A stretch of 64,000 bases of DNA from Flavobacteriaceae bacterium (GTDB lineage: Bacteria; Bacteroidota; Bacteroidia; Flavobacteriales; Flavobacteriaceae), in assembly GCA_030726725.1 (NCBI GenBank), contig JANRDC010000004.1, positions 62,001 through 126,000 of the forward strand, in the 5' to 3' direction. A program made the position numbers and the translations under genes. Shown here piece after piece: positions 43,002 through 53,016 of the stretch; the stretch's first letter is position 1, and each line of letters starts with the position of its first letter. A model generated the notes under the pieces. It ran no database searches. It was not told the DNA's origin and saw only the letters and a list, made by a program, of their open reading frames with translations.

Positions 43002-44864
43002 TTACAAATCTTTAGAGTTGATAACATCAAGCTCAACTTTAAGATTATCAATAATAAATTCTTGGCGATCAGGCGTGTTTTTGCCCATATAAAAAGACAA
43101 CAAATCCTCCACAGAAGTAGTCCGATCCATCAACACTGGTTCCAACCTAATTTGCGGTCCGATAAAATGTTTAAACTCATCCGGAGAGATCTCACCCAAT
43201 CCTTTGAATCGGGTAATTTCAGGTTTAGCGCCCAATTGAGCTATTGCATTTCTGCGTTCCTCGTCGCTGTAGCAATAAATGGTTTGTTTCTTGTTTCTCA
43301 CCCTGAAAAGGGGTGTTTGCAAAATATACAGGTGATTCTCTTTGATCAATTCGGGAAAGAACTGAAGAAAAAAAGTGATCAACAGCAAGCGAATATGCAT
43401 ACCGTCAACGTCGGCATCCGTCGCTATGACAATTTTGTTGTACCTGAGGTCTTCCATTGAATCCTCGATGTTTAGGGCTGCTTGCAAGAGATTAAACTCC
43501 TCGTTTTCGTATACGATTTTCTTGCTCATCCCATAGGAGTTTAGCGGCTTACCCCGCAAACTAAACACCGCTTGACAATTGACATCCCTCGACTTGGTGA
43601 TGGAACCTGACGCTGAATCTCCCTCAGTGATAAACAAAGTGCTTTCCAATGAGCGGTCGTTTTTTACGTCGGTGAGGTGCACCCTGCAATCCCTGAGTTT
43701 TTTGTTGTGTAAACTCGCTTTTTTCGCTCGATCTCGCGCTAGTTTTCTGATTCCAGACAATTCCTTGCGCTCTCTTTCAGCCTGCATGATCTTGGACTGC
43801 ATCAACTGAGCAGTTTCCGGATTTTTATGCAAGTAATTGTCTAGTTCTTTGCCGAGGAAATCCATGATGTAGGATCGAACAGAGGGCATTTCGCCCCCCA
43901 TCTCTGTAGAGCCCAACTTGGTCTTGGTTTGGCTTTCAAACACCGGTTCCATGACTTTGATGGAAATCGCAGAAATAATCGACTTTCTGATGTCAGCCGC
44001 CTCGTAATTTTTCCCGTAAAAATCCCTGATCGTTTTGGCCAATGCCTCCCTAAACGCCGCCTGGTGTGTACCACCCTGTGTGGTGTGTTGTCCATTGACA
44101 AAAGAGTGGTATTCTTCGCTGTACTGGGTCTTGCTGTGGGTGATGGCTACCTCGATATCCGGACCCTTGAGGTGAATGACAGGATAAAGCAAGTCATCAA
44201 CCTTATTATTGTCCTCAATCAGATCTTTTAAGCCGTATTCCGAGAAATATTTTTCTCCGTTATACACCAAAGTGAGTCCCGGGTTTAGGTACACATAATT
44301 TTTTATCATGCGCACCACGTACTCACTTCTATACTTGTAGTTTTTGAATATGGTCTCGTCTGGGACAAAGGTCACCCGTGTGCCTCGCTTTTTTCCAGAT
44401 TCCTCAGGTCCTGTTTGTGTGGATAATTCGCCTTGATGGAACTCAGCCGTTACCGACTGTTGATCGCGTACAGACTCCACGATAAACGAGGAGGACAAAG
44501 CGTTGACCGCTTTGGTACCCACACCATTCAGACCCACTGATTTTTTGAAGGCCCGGCTGTCGTACTTTCCACCTGTATTCATTTTGGACACGACATCCAC
44601 TACCTTTCCCAGAGGAATTCCTCGCCCGTAATCCCGTACGCTTACTTGTTGGTCTTTGATTGAAATCTCAATGGTTTTACCGGCCCCCATGACAAATTCA
44701 TCGATACAGTTATCGACGACCTCCTTGAGCAAAATATAAATACCATCGTCAGCAGAGGTGCCATCACCGAGCTTACCGATATACATACCAGGTCTGAGGC
44801 GAATATGCTCGCGCCAATCCAGGGATCGAATGTTTTCTTCTGTATATTGAGTTTCTTGGGTCAT
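43002..44864 (-). CDS. parE: DNA topoisomerase IV subunit B
   Basis: ParE is the ATPase subunit of topoisomerase IV. The GHKL ATPase domain is complete: [54 protein letters not shown]. The TOPRIM domain shows [14 protein letters not shown] and the metal-binding [12 protein letters not shown]. Length 620 residues fits ParE rather than GyrB (which is longer in Bacteroidota). The start is the ATG at 44862-44864 ([12 protein letters not shown]); the listed TTG is six codons upstream. It forms an operon with parC. Confidence 0.94.
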   Translation of the reverse strand: MTQETQYTEENIRSLDWREHIRLRPGMYIGKLGDGTSADDGIYILLKEVVDNCIDEFVMGAGKTIEISIKDQQVSVRDYGRGIPLGKVVDVVSKMNTGGKYDSRAFKKSVGLNGVGTKAVNALSSSFIVESVRDQQSVTAEFHQGELSTQTGPEESGKKRGTRVTFVPDETIFKNYKYRSEYVVRMIKNYVYLNPGLTLVYNGEKYFSEYGLKDLIEDNNKVDDLLYPVIHLKGPDIEVAITHSKTQYSEEYHSFVNGQHTTQGGTHQAAFREALAKTIRDFYGKNYEAADIRKSIISAISIKVMEPVFESQTKTKLGSTEMGGEMPSVRSYIMDFLGKELDNYLHKNPETAQLMQSKIMQAERERKELSGIRKLARDRAKKASLHNKKLRDCRVHLTDVKNDRSLESTLFITEGDSASGSITKSRDVNCQAVFSLRGKPLNSYGMSKKIVYENEEFNLLQAALNIEDSMEDLRYNKIVIATDADVDGMHIRLLLITFFLQFFPELIKENHLYILQTPLFRVRNKKQTIYCYSDEERRNAIAQLGAKPEITRFKGLGEISPDEFKHFIGPQIRLEPVLMDRTTSVEDLLSFYMGKNTPDRQEFIIDNLKVELDVINSKDL

Positions 44865-44997
44865 TCTAGGAAGAACACCCAAAATAATTCATTTGGGTGA
44901 AAAGGCTAAGATAACAAGACTCCCAAAAAGATAAAAAGCGGTGGCTTTAAAGTAATTAACAATAAGCAGACACCTATTGTTGACAGCTATTCAGGAA

Positions 44998-46092
44998 CTA
45001 TACGTTAAATCTGAAATGCATCACATCACCGTCCTGAACGATGTACTCTTTTCCTTCAACACGCATCTTACCAGCTTCCTTCACTTTGGACTCACTGCCG
45101 TAATGAACGTAGTCCTGATAAGAGATTACTTCAGCTCGGATAAATCCTTTTTCAAAATCTGTGTGAATGACGCCAGCTGCCTGAGGTGCTGTAGCTCCTT
45201 TATGGATGGTCCAAGCGCGCACCTCTTTGACACCTGCCGTAAAATAAGTTTCCAGCTGAAGCAAGCGATAGGCCCCGCGAATCAACTTGGCGGAACCTGG
45301 CTCTGAAAGACCTAAGTCTTCTAAAAACAGTTGTCTTTCCTCGTAGCTTTCCAGCTCAGTAATATCAGCTTCCGTACCCACTGCCAAGTAGATCACCTCA
45401 GCGTTTTCTTGGGCTACTGCAGATTTGACTTGGTCAACGTAATGATTTCCAGATACAGCAGCGCCCTCATCGACGTTGCACACATACAACACTGGTTTAT
45501 CTGTGATCAACTGCATGGGACGCACAAATACCTTGCGGTCCTCTTCATTGATTTCTATGGCACGCACCGAAATGCCAGCTTCTAATTTACTTTTGATCAA
45601 TTGAAGCACCGTTTGTTCTTTTTGGGCGTCTTTATCACCGGTTTTAGCCGCGCGATTCACTTTCTCCAATTTTTTATCGACCACCTCCAAATCTTTTAGC
45701 TGAAGTTCCATATCGATGGTCTCCTTATCTCTGACAGGATTTACCCCACCATCCACATGGACGATATTGTCATTGTCAAAACAGCGGAGCACGTGAAGTA
45801 TCGCATCCGTTTCCCTGATATTGGCCAAAAACTGGTTGCCCAATCCCTCTCCTTTACTGGCGCCTTTAACCAATCCTGCTATGTCTACAATTTCTACAGT
45901 TGCTGGGAGCACACGCTCAGGGTTGACCAATGCCTCCAACTGGTTTAGGCGTGGATCTGGAACAGAAACGACCCCTATATTAGGCTCTATGGTGCAAAAA
46001 GGGAAGTTGGCTGACTGCGCTTTGGCGTTGGACAAACAATTGAATAGGGTGGATTTACCCACATTGGGAAGTCCAACAATACCTGCTTTCAT
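44998..46092 (-). CDS. ychF: Redox-regulated ATPase of the Obg family (YchF/OLA1)
   Basis: YchF binds ATP and ribosomes and is involved in stress responses. The sequence has G1 GLPNVGKST, the specificity motif NVDE (in VLYVCNVDEGAAV) characteristic for ATP over GTP, and the C-terminal TGS domain (TIHKGATAPQAAGVIHTDFEKGFIRAEVISYQDYV). The correct start is the ATG at 46090-46092 (MKAGIVGLPNV), giving 364 residues; the ORF-track version adds 28 residues from the ferredoxin region. It begins 10 bases after the ferredoxin gene on the same strand. Confidence 0.96.
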   Translation of the reverse strand: MKAGIVGLPNVGKSTLFNCLSNAKAQSANFPFCTIEPNIGVVSVPDPRLNQLEALVNPERVLPATVEIVDIAGLVKGASKGEGLGNQFLANIRETDAILHVLRCFDNDNIVHVDGGVNPVRDKETIDMELQLKDLEVVDKKLEKVNRAAKTGDKDAQKEQTVLQLIKSKLEAGISVRAIEINEEDRKVFVRPMQLITDKPVLYVCNVDEGAAVSGNHYVDQVKSAVAQENAEVIYLAVGTEADITELESYEERQLFLEDLGLSEPGSAKLIRGAYRLLQLETYFTAGVKEVRAWTIHKGATAPQAAGVIHTDFEKGFIRAEVISYQDYVHYGSESKVKEAGKMRVEGKEYIVQDGDVMHFRFNV

Positions 46093-46102
46093 AAATTTTA
46101 AC

Positions 46103-46453
46103 TTAAGATCCGTGCATGAATTGCTGTTTCTCCAGCAACACTTCTTCTGTTTCTTGGTGCTCGTCGTCAGGAACACAGCAATCTACAGGACATACAGCAG
46201 CACACTGTGGCTCTGCGTGAAATCCTTTACACTCCGTACACTTGTCCGCTACGATAAAGTAGTACTCATCGCTTCCCGGTTCTTGAGGTGCATCTGCATC
46301 TACAGCATGGCCGTTTGGTAAAACTACATTTCCGGACAACTTGGTTCCTTCTTTGTATTTCCATTCGGCAGCTGCCTCATAAATCGCTGTATTGGGGCAT
46401 TCGGGCTCACAAGCACCACAATTGATGCATTCGTCTGTAATCTTGATGGCCAT
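46103..46453 (-). CDS. 4Fe-4S dicluster ferredoxin
   Basis: The 116-residue protein has two [4Fe-4S] cysteine clusters: CINCGACEPECPNTA near the N-terminus and CTECKGFHAEPQCAAVCPVDCC in the second half, separated by an insertion (about 40 residues, WKYKEGTKLSGNVVLPNGHAVD). This architecture is common in Bacteroidota ferredoxins next to acyl-CoA reductase genes. It probably transfers electrons to an unknown oxidoreductase. The start is the ATG at 46451-46453; the ORF-track start is a shadow. Its promoter overlaps the divergent one of the acyl-CoA reductase. Confidence 0.9.
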   Translation of the reverse strand: MAIKITDECINCGACEPECPNTAIYEAAAEWKYKEGTKLSGNVVLPNGHAVDADAPQEPGSDEYYFIVADKCTECKGFHAEPQCAAVCPVDCCVPDDEHQETEEVLLEKQQFMHGS

Positions 46454-46471
46454 AGGTCGTGTAGTTATGCT

Positions 46472-46479
46472 TACTTTTG
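46472..46479 (+). promoter_or_regulatory. -7 box of the acyl-CoA reductase gene
   Basis: TACTTTTG is a perfect TAnnTTTG match 44 bases before the ATG at 46524. Confidence 0.5.
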
Positions 46480-46484
46480 TCTGG

Positions 46485-46492
46485 CAAATGTA
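46485..46492 (-). promoter_or_regulatory. -7 box of the ferredoxin gene
   Basis: The minus strand reads TACATTTG, a perfect TAnnTTTG match 31 bases before the ferredoxin ATG. It is only 5 bases from the opposing -7 box, so the two divergent polymerases would compete. Confidence 0.5.
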
Positions 46493-46523
46493 AAAACAAA
46501 AAACCAGTCGGTCACCATAAGAA

Positions 46524-47573
46524 ATGAGCATAACCCGAAATCGCATTGAGATATTGAGCCAGTTGGGACAGGAGATGAGTTTGATGGCCACTAAGCTCAC
46601 CGACCCATCCTACTCAGCTGATCCCATACTCGGTCCACTAATCGCCCAAACCACTGCAAAAAATGGTTGGTTTACCCCCGATCAAATCGCATATTGCCTC
46701 CGTCATTGGGGGGAACTCTTACAGCCCCATCATTTAGCCGAATGGGTAGGCGACATTGATTTTGCAGAAATCACCCAAACTACCGTGCTGATTATTGCCG
46801 CAGGAAATATACCCTTAGTCGGTTTTCACGATATTCTAGTCACCTATTTAAGTGGGCATCAGTGCGTGATTAAACCTGCGACTAACGATCAAGTGCTCAC
46901 CCCCTATTTTGTTCAAAGAATCGCTGAACTCGATCCCAAGAGCGCGTCAAGATTAATCATCACTCGTGAACTAGTTGGGTCGTTTGATGCGGTCATCGCC
47001 ACAGGAAGCGACAACAGCGCTCGATATTTCGACCATTACTTTGGGAAAAAGCCAAACTTGATCAGACGCAACAGGTTTTCATGTGCCGTGTTAACTGGAT
47101 CGGAAACCCAAGAACAATTGGCCCTGTTGGGTGATGATATATTCAGGTATTTTGGACTCGGATGTCGTTCAGTTGCTGCATTATGGGTGCCAGAAGGATA
47201 TGATTTTTCCTCATTTTTTGCCGGGATTTACTCGTGGTCCGAGGTGATCAATCACCACAAATACGCCAATAACTACGACTATAACAAAGCTGTGTACATG
47301 ATGAGCAACATTCCTTTGTGGGACAACGGGTTTTTGCTGCTCAAATCCGATTCCCGAGTGGGCGGATCCCCCATAGGCACCTTAAACTACCAGACCTATA
47401 GCTCCATAGATGAGGTGAATCAGTCATTGTTACTTCAAAAAGATCAAATTCAATGTGTTGTAGGACCGAGCGTCCTACCCAACGCTCTGGATTTTGGACA
47501 AACCCAAAGACCTCTACTTCACGATTATGCAGACGGAATTGATCCCATTAAATTTGTGTTATCGCTTTACTAA
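46524..47573 (+). CDS. Acyl-CoA reductase, LuxC-like
   Basis: The 349-residue protein is related to LuxC, which reduces acyl groups to aldehyde. Visible features are the NADP-binding-like GNIPLVGFHDILVTYLSGHQCVIKPATNDQ, a catalytic Cys candidate in RNRFSCAVLTGSE, and the LGCRSVAALWVPEGYD segment. No other lux genes (AB, D, E) are present, so bioluminescence is not implied; Bacteroidota often carry this orphan acyl-CoA reductase beside a ferredoxin and serC. The substrate is unknown. It is followed after 42 bases by serC. Confidence 0.86.
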   Translation: MSITRNRIEILSQLGQEMSLMATKLTDPSYSADPILGPLIAQTTAKNGWFTPDQIAYCLRHWGELLQPHHLAEWVGDIDFAEITQTTVLIIAAGNIPLVGFHDILVTYLSGHQCVIKPATNDQVLTPYFVQRIAELDPKSASRLIITRELVGSFDAVIATGSDNSARYFDHYFGKKPNLIRRNRFSCAVLTGSETQEQLALLGDDIFRYFGLGCRSVAALWVPEGYDFSSFFAGIYSWSEVINHHKYANNYDYNKAVYMMSNIPLWDNGFLLLKSDSRVGGSPIGTLNYQTYSSIDEVNQSLLLQKDQIQCVVGPSVLPNALDFGQTQRPLLHDYADGIDPIKFVLSLY

Positions 47574-47615
47574 CCCAATCTTTTATGCCAATTTTGTGGC
47601 GCAATTTTCTATCCA

Positions 47616-48677
47616 ATGAAACACAACTTTAGCGCAGGCCCTTGTATCTTACCCCGACAAGTCATTGAACGAGCAGCATCAGCGGTACTTGATTTTAATC
47701 AGTCTGGATTGTCTCTTATAGAAATCTCACACAGATCTAAAGATTTTGTGGCGGTTATGGATCGAGCTCAAGCATTGGCATTAAAGCTGTTGGGACTTGA
47801 AGACAAAGGTTATCAAGCACTTTTTCTACAAGGAGGGGCTAGTCTTCAATTTGCCATGGTGCCCATGAATCTTTTTCACCACAGTGCTGCCTATTTAGAT
47901 ACAGGTACTTGGAGTACCAAAGCCATTGAAGAAGCCAAAAGAATGGGGACAACCCATGTTATGGCCAGTTCGGCGGATCGAGGATATCGATATATCCCTG
48001 AAGGATTTGAAGTGCCCAAAGGCGTTGATTATGTTCATTACACCTCAAACAACACCATATACGGCACACAGATGTCTATTTTTCCCAAAGCAGATGCCCC
48101 CATGGTCTGCGACATGAGTTCTGATATCTTTTCCAGACAACTCGATTTTGAACAATTTGATTTGATCTATGCTGGGGCTCAAAAAAATATGGGGCCTGCA
48201 GGGGCCACTCTAGTGGTGGTAAAAGAATCAATCCTCAAAAAGGAAAAAGGTGTTTTGCCCGCTATGTTGGATTACCAAGCGCATATCAAAGGTGAAAGTA
48301 TGTACAATACTCCCAGTGTTTTTGCGGTATACGTATCCATGCTCACCTTGGAATGGTTGGATCAATTAGGCGGAATAGCCAGCATTGAACCTAAAAATCA
48401 AGAAAAAGGAAGACTGATGTACGAGGCCATCGACAACAGTGCGTTGTTTGAAGGTTATGCCCACACAAAAGACAGGTCATTGATGAATGCCACTTTCAAT
48501 ATCAAACAACCTGAACTTGCCTCAAGATTCAATGAACTGCTTAAAGAAGCTGGCATAGAAGGCCTAGCAGGGCATCGCTCCGTGGGAGGTTACCGAGCCT
48601 CTATGTACAATGCACTGCCATTGAGCAGTGTTCAAGTGCTGACAGAGGTGATGGGATACTTGGAACAAAAAGGATAA
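47616..48677 (+). CDS. serC: Phosphoserine aminotransferase
   Basis: SerC converts 3-phosphohydroxypyruvate and glutamate to phosphoserine in serine synthesis. Conserved motifs are FSAGPCILPRQVIE, EISHRSKDFVAV, FLQGGASLQFAMVP, the PLP-lysine in YAGAQKNMGPAG and the C-terminal GHRSVGGYRASMYNALP. Length 353 residues is standard. It is followed 1 base later by serA, forming the core serine pathway unit. Confidence 0.96.
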   Translation: MKHNFSAGPCILPRQVIERAASAVLDFNQSGLSLIEISHRSKDFVAVMDRAQALALKLLGLEDKGYQALFLQGGASLQFAMVPMNLFHHSAAYLDTGTWSTKAIEEAKRMGTTHVMASSADRGYRYIPEGFEVPKGVDYVHYTSNNTIYGTQMSIFPKADAPMVCDMSSDIFSRQLDFEQFDLIYAGAQKNMGPAGATLVVVKESILKKEKGVLPAMLDYQAHIKGESMYNTPSVFAVYVSMLTLEWLDQLGGIASIEPKNQEKGRLMYEAIDNSALFEGYAHTKDRSLMNATFNIKQPELASRFNELLKEAGIEGLAGHRSVGGYRASMYNALPLSSVQVLTEVMGYLEQKG

Positions 48678-48678
48678 T

Positions 48679-49647
48679 ATGCGTATTTTAATCAATGATG
48701 GACTGGATCAGGCGGCCATAACGGCTTTAAGTGAAGCAGGTTTTACACTTGATCTGACGCGGGTAGCTCAACCGCAATTGATCCCCTACATCAACCAACA
48801 CCAAATTCAGGGAATCATTGTTCGCTCCGCTACTCAGATCACGGCTCAAGTGATTGAACAATGCCCGAGTGTGGAGTGGATAGCGCGTGCTGGTGTTGGT
48901 TTGGACAACATCGATGTGTCAGCTGCCAAAAAGCGCAAAATCCCAGTGATCAATACACCAGGAGCCTCTGCCCAAGCTGTAGCTGAACTAGCCATGGCCC
49001 ACCTATTGGGTGGGGTGCGTTTTCTTCACGAATCCAACAGAAACATGCCTTTGGTGGGAGACACCGATTTTAAAGCGCTTAAAACAGCCTACCGGGGAAA
49101 AGAATTAAGTGGAAAAACTGTGGGAATCGTCGGATTTGGTGCCATAGGGCAATCCATGGCTAAACTTTGTTTGGGTATGGGAATGCACGTGATTTTCTGT
49201 GATCCAGAGGTCGACCAGGTGACGCTTTCGTGGACCATCGGGAACAACACTCCTGTGTCTATTCATCTACAAAGCACCACCAAAGAAATCGTGTTGGCAC
49301 AATCCGATTATATCAGCCTTCACTTACCCAATCAAGAAAAACCATTTTTGGACAGAGATGCATTTGCCGCTGTAAAACCCGGTGTGGGGATCATCAATAC
49401 GGCACGTGCATCTGCCATTGATCACCAAGCGCTGCTTCAAGCCTTGGATCGCGACATCGTCTCCTTTGCCGGATTGGACGTTTATGAAGATGAACCAAAT
49501 CCCAAACTGGGCATACTCATGCACCCAAAATTGTCGCTCACCCCGCATATCGGAGGGAGTACTGAGGAAGCACAATCGCGCATAGGAATTGACTTAGCCG
49601 GGCAAATCATCCAAAAATTCACCCCAAACCCTATTGATGTTTCGTAG
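48679..49647 (+). CDS. serA: D-3-phosphoglycerate dehydrogenase, short form
   Basis: SerA oxidises 3-phosphoglycerate in the first step of serine synthesis. The 322-residue protein has the NAD-binding domain (GKTVGIVGFGAIGQSMAKL), the substrate-binding region (WIARAGVGLDNIDVSAAKKRKIPVINTPGASAQAVAELAM), the catalytic Arg in IINTARASAID, the Glu in LDVYEDEP and the His in LTPHIGGSTEE. No ACT regulatory domain is present, so serine feedback inhibition of the classical type is unlikely. Together with serC it gives two of the three pathway enzymes; serB is not in the window. Confidence 0.93.
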   Translation: MRILINDGLDQAAITALSEAGFTLDLTRVAQPQLIPYINQHQIQGIIVRSATQITAQVIEQCPSVEWIARAGVGLDNIDVSAAKKRKIPVINTPGASAQAVAELAMAHLLGGVRFLHESNRNMPLVGDTDFKALKTAYRGKELSGKTVGIVGFGAIGQSMAKLCLGMGMHVIFCDPEVDQVTLSWTIGNNTPVSIHLQSTTKEIVLAQSDYISLHLPNQEKPFLDRDAFAAVKPGVGIINTARASAIDHQALLQALDRDIVSFAGLDVYEDEPNPKLGILMHPKLSLTPHIGGSTEEAQSRIGIDLAGQIIQKFTPNPIDVS

Positions 49648-49972
49648 ATTAAAGGAAAAATGGAACGTCGATTCCAACCGCACGCTTTTTGTTATTTTCT
49701 TGGTATTTTCCCTGACTGGCAGCAGCTCGGTTAAACTGGCCAAACCGTTCTTAGAACTGATCGGATGGCACAAGGAGGCTTTTGACACGCATTGGGTGTG
49801 GCTGGTGGTATATTACGCTGTGCGCATCCTCATTATTTTCCCTTTGTATCAAGTATTGCTCCTTTGCTTTGGTTGGCTGTTGGGTCAATTTTCTTTTTTC
49901 TGGGCATTTGAAAAGAAAATGCTTGCCAGAATGGGTTTTAAAAAATACTTTTCGGATCAAGATGAATCCTAA
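49637..49972 (+). CDS. DUF6787-like small membrane protein
   Basis: The 111-residue product begins [15 protein letters not shown] and has two clear membrane segments (about residues 16-40, [23 protein letters not shown], and 54-80, [27 protein letters not shown]), followed by a charged C-terminus ([18 protein letters not shown]). It matches my memory of the DUF6787 family of Bacteroidota; function is unknown. The start is the ATG at 49637, overlapping serA by 11 bases. It overlaps lolD by 11 bases. Confidence 0.75.
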   Translation: MFRRLKEKWNVDSNRTLFVIFLVFSLTGSSSVKLAKPFLELIGWHKEAFDTHWVWLVVYYAVRILIIFPLYQVLLLCFGWLLGQFSFFWAFEKKMLARMGFKKYFSDQDES

Positions 49973-50636
49973 AGCCATCATCAACATCAGATCCCTCGAT
50001 AAATCCTACGGCCAGACCCCTGTGCTTCAAGGAGTTGATTTGACTGTTTACGAGCGAGAAGTAGTCGCCATTGTTGGCCCTTCCGGCGCGGGCAAATCCA
50101 CCCTGCTTCAAATCATAGGCACTTTGGATCAGCCCAGCAATCCAACAACCTGCAGCATTGAAATCCTGGGGCACAATACCGCCCAATATTCCGACAAACA
50201 ACTCGCTCAATTCAGGAACAAACACCTGGGGTTTATCTTTCAATTCCACCAACTCCTTCCAGAGTTTAACGCTTGGGAAAATGTGTGTATCCCTGCTTTA
50301 ATCGCAGGCCTACCCCTTTCAGAAGCCAAAGTTAAAGCGGAGCAAATACTGGAAGAATTAGGATTAAAAGATCGCCTAAACCACAAGCCTAACCAGTTAT
50401 CTGGGGGCGAACAACAGCGAGTTTCCGTAGCCCGTGCCTTGATCAACCAACCCACATTGATTTTGGCCGACGAACCCAGCGGTAATCTAGACACCCATAA
50501 CGCGCAAAATCTTCACGAACTTTTTTTCGACATCAGAGACCGATGGGGAACCACCATCGTCGTTGTCACCCACAACTTGACCCTCGCCAAAATGGCTGAC
50601 CGCACAATTTCTATGGAAGATGGAAAAATGGTCTAG
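49962..50636 (+). CDS. lolD: LolD-like ABC transporter ATPase
   Basis: The 224-residue ATPase has Walker [13 protein letters not shown], signature LSGGEQQR, Walker [13 protein letters not shown] and the switch His in [15 protein letters not shown]. It belongs to the MacB/LolD/FtsE group; the [11 protein letters not shown] spacing and the [16 protein letters not shown] loop fit LolD, the ATPase of lipoprotein release. Membrane subunits (LolC/E) are not adjacent, so the assignment to lipoprotein transport is probable, not proven. The start is the ATG at 49962 ([12 protein letters not shown]), as the ORF-track version extends 60 residues into the preceding gene. Confidence 0.87.
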   Translation: MNPKAIINIRSLDKSYGQTPVLQGVDLTVYEREVVAIVGPSGAGKSTLLQIIGTLDQPSNPTTCSIEILGHNTAQYSDKQLAQFRNKHLGFIFQFHQLLPEFNAWENVCIPALIAGLPLSEAKVKAEQILEELGLKDRLNHKPNQLSGGEQQRVSVARALINQPTLILADEPSGNLDTHNAQNLHELFFDIRDRWGTTIVVVTHNLTLAKMADRTISMEDGKMV

Positions 50637-51402
50637 CGAGCTGCCCTGGGAAAGCCTTCAATCTTTTTTAGACGAAAAAGCAGCTCAATACGAGAAAATC
50701 AATTTTCTGGAGGAAGATCCCATTCAAATCCCTCATCAATTTACCCAACCATTAGACATCGAAATCAGCGGTTTTTTAACCTCCATCATCGCATGGGGTC
50801 AGCGTAAAACCATAATTGCCAATGCCCAAAAACTGATGGACTATCTCGATCAAGCCCCTGGAGCATTTGTTCTAGGCGCCACTGAAAGCGATATAAAAAA
50901 AATTGGGCCATTTGTTCACCGGACATTTCAACACGATGACCTGCTTTTTTTCCTAACACGACTGCAACAACTATACCTTGAAGGTCATGGGTTGAGCAGT
51001 TTTTTTGCCCGCCCAGATGCAGACGGACGCATTCAGGAATCCATCAGTGCGTTTAAACATCATTTTTTCTCAGTACAACACCTGGCGCGCAGCCAAAAAC
51101 ATCTGCCAGATCCGGCTAAAGGAGCTGCTGCTAAGCGGGTAAACATGTTTCTGAGGTGGATGGTGCGCTCTCCAAAAAAGGGAGTAGATTTTGGCATATG
51201 GTCCCTACCGACCTCTGCGCTTTCCTGCCCACTCGATGTGCATACGGCACGCGTAGCCCGCAAGCTCGGATTGATCACCCGAAAACAAGACGATGCAAAA
51301 ACGCTTGTGGAATTAGACAAAAACCTAAGAAACCTAGATCCCGATGATCCAGCCAAGTACGATTTTGCCTTGTTCGGTTTGGGCGTATTTGAAAAATTCT
51401 AG
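50620..51402 (+). CDS. TIGR02757/DUF2400 family protein
   Basis: The 260-residue protein has [38 protein letters not shown] and the motif [44 protein letters not shown], both characteristic of TIGR02757 proteins. The C-terminal part has helix-hairpin-helix-like character reminiscent of DNA glycosylases, but no function is established. It overlaps lolD by 17 bases, so it is part of the serC-serA-DUF6787-lolD chain. Confidence 0.88.
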   Translation: MEKWSSELPWESLQSFLDEKAAQYEKINFLEEDPIQIPHQFTQPLDIEISGFLTSIIAWGQRKTIIANAQKLMDYLDQAPGAFVLGATESDIKKIGPFVHRTFQHDDLLFFLTRLQQLYLEGHGLSSFFARPDADGRIQESISAFKHHFFSVQHLARSQKHLPDPAKGAAAKRVNMFLRWMVRSPKKGVDFGIWSLPTSALSCPLDVHTARVARKLGLITRKQDDAKTLVELDKNLRNLDPDDPAKYDFALFGLGVFEKF

Positions 51403-51437
51403 ACATTTTCATATATTAGAAGGATAAACCTTTCGCT

Positions 51438-52928
51438 ATGAAAAAAATATTTTTTGTGCTTGCCTTCAGTTTAACCACTTCTGGATTACTGGCACAGCGC
51501 ACATTGGTTGAAGACACTAAAGTGATCACCAACCACACACTCAATACGGGTACTTCCCAATGGGCCTACACCGCCGAAACTGGCACACAACCGGTTTGGG
51601 ATAGCCAAGGAAAATCGATAGCCAACCTCCACTACACCTACTATACCCGCGATGGCATCAAGGACAGAAAAAATAGACCGTTGGTTATTTCTTTTAATGG
51701 CGGACCAGGATCAGCCTCTGTTTGGATGCATTTAGCCTACACAGGACCCAGGGTGCTGAATATTGATGATGAAGGATATCCTGTTCAGCCCTATGGTTTT
51801 TCCCATAATCCTTATACGATTCTCGATGTGGCAGACATCGTATATGTGAATCCTGTAAACACCGGATATTCCAGAACAATTCCGGAAGATGGACCTGAAG
51901 TAGATCGAAAAAAATTTTTCGGGGTCAATGCTGACATCGCCTATCTGGCAGAATGGCTCAACACTTTTGTTCAAAGACACCAAAGATGGGAAAGCCCCAA
52001 ATACTTAATCGGTGAAAGCTATGGCACCACACGCGTATCTGGTTTGGCCTATGCGCTTCAAAACAATCAATGGATGTACCTCAATGGGGTGATTTTAGTA
52101 TCCCCCACTGAGTTGGGTATCGATCGAGAAGGTCCCGTAGAGATCGCCAACAGAATACCTTATTTTGCAGCAGCAGCCTGGTACCACAAACAGTTAGATC
52201 AGTCTTACCAGTCGATGAAATTAACCGATTACCTCGCCGAGGTAGAATCGTTTTCCATCAACCAATTGCTGCCCGTTTTGGTCAAGGGCGGATTTGCCAG
52301 CGATGGTGAAAAAAATGCTATGGCCGAGCAAATGCAACGTTATACCTCAATCGACGCCCAAGTGTACCTCCAGCACAACCTCGAAGTCCCCTTCCCCTAT
52401 TTTTGGAAAGAATTGCTGAGAGACCAGGGATACACCGTGGGTCGATTAGACTCTAGATATTTGGGGTTGGATAAGAAGGAAGCGGGTGATGCGCCGGACT
52501 ACGCTGCGGAACTCACCTCTTGGCTGCACTCTTTTACCCCGGCGATCAACGCCTATATGCATCAGGAGTTGAATTGGAAAACAGATGTAAAATACAATAT
52601 GTTCGGGCCTGTCAATCCCTGGGACAGATCAAACGACCAAACCGGGGCACAACTCAGACAAGCTATGGCGCAAAACCCATACCTAAACGTCATGTTTCAA
52701 TCGGGTTATTTCGATGGGGCAACCACCTATTTTAACGCTAAATACTCCATGTGGCAATTGGATCCCAGCGGAAAAATGAAAGATAGAATTTCGTTTAAAG
52801 GTTATGAAAGTGGACATATGATGTATTTAAGAAGGGCAGATCTAAAGACGGCCAATGAGGATATTCGCTCATTTATCAAGGCTTCTAGCAGTCAGGGTAA
52901 ATCTGCTCAGTATTCTTTAAAACCATAA
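51438..52928 (+). CDS. Exported S10-family serine carboxypeptidase-like protein
   Basis: The 496-residue protein begins with a signal peptide (MKKIFFVLAFSLTTSGLLAQ). The S10 alpha/beta hydrolase core has the substrate-binding SFNGGPGSASVWMHLA, VYVNPVNTGYSR, the catalytic Ser in LIGESYGTTRVSG and a C-terminal catalytic His in YESGHMMYLRR, with a likely catalytic Asp before it (FQSGYFDGATTY). It probably releases C-terminal residues from peptides in the periplasm or outside the cell. It is preceded by a 35-base gap after the TIGR02757 gene. Confidence 0.9.
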   Translation: MKKIFFVLAFSLTTSGLLAQRTLVEDTKVITNHTLNTGTSQWAYTAETGTQPVWDSQGKSIANLHYTYYTRDGIKDRKNRPLVISFNGGPGSASVWMHLAYTGPRVLNIDDEGYPVQPYGFSHNPYTILDVADIVYVNPVNTGYSRTIPEDGPEVDRKKFFGVNADIAYLAEWLNTFVQRHQRWESPKYLIGESYGTTRVSGLAYALQNNQWMYLNGVILVSPTELGIDREGPVEIANRIPYFAAAAWYHKQLDQSYQSMKLTDYLAEVESFSINQLLPVLVKGGFASDGEKNAMAEQMQRYTSIDAQVYLQHNLEVPFPYFWKELLRDQGYTVGRLDSRYLGLDKKEAGDAPDYAAELTSWLHSFTPAINAYMHQELNWKTDVKYNMFGPVNPWDRSNDQTGAQLRQAMAQNPYLNVMFQSGYFDGATTYFNAKYSMWQLDPSGKMKDRISFKGYESGHMMYLRRADLKTANEDIRSFIKASSSQGKSAQYSLKP

Positions 52929-52933
52929 TTTAT

Positions 52934-52963
52934 CGCCGAATACACCCTGGGTTTACTTCGGTG
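52934..52963 (+). repeat. Imperfect inverted repeat between the S10 gene and the dihydroorotase-like gene
   Basis: CGCCGAA pairs with TTCGGTG (one G-U), then TA/TA and ACC/GGT with one bulge, closed by a loop of about 3 bases. It lies 5 bases after the S10 stop and 13 bases before the next -7 box. It has no T-run, so it may be a weak terminator, an RNA 3'-end stabiliser or an operator covering the -33 region of the next promoter. Confidence 0.4.
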
Positions 52964-52976
52964 TCCTCATAATGTT

Positions 52977-52984
52977 TAATTTTG
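52977..52984 (+). promoter_or_regulatory. -7 box of the dihydroorotase-like gene
   Basis: TAATTTTG is a perfect TAnnTTTG match, 32 bases before the ATG at 53017. Confidence 0.45.
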
Positions 52985-53016
52985 CATTCAAAAGCTTCGA
53001 ACCTTAGCACTAGTCT

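Noticed and set aside
44958-44981. Intrinsic terminator after ychF (AACAATA...TATTGTT)
   Set aside because: The 7-bp stem has one G/C pair, a 10-base loop and no T-run; it is too weak to call.
46524-47573. Bioluminescence (lux) operon
   Set aside because: Only a LuxC-like reductase is present; no luxAB, luxD or luxE homologues are in the window.
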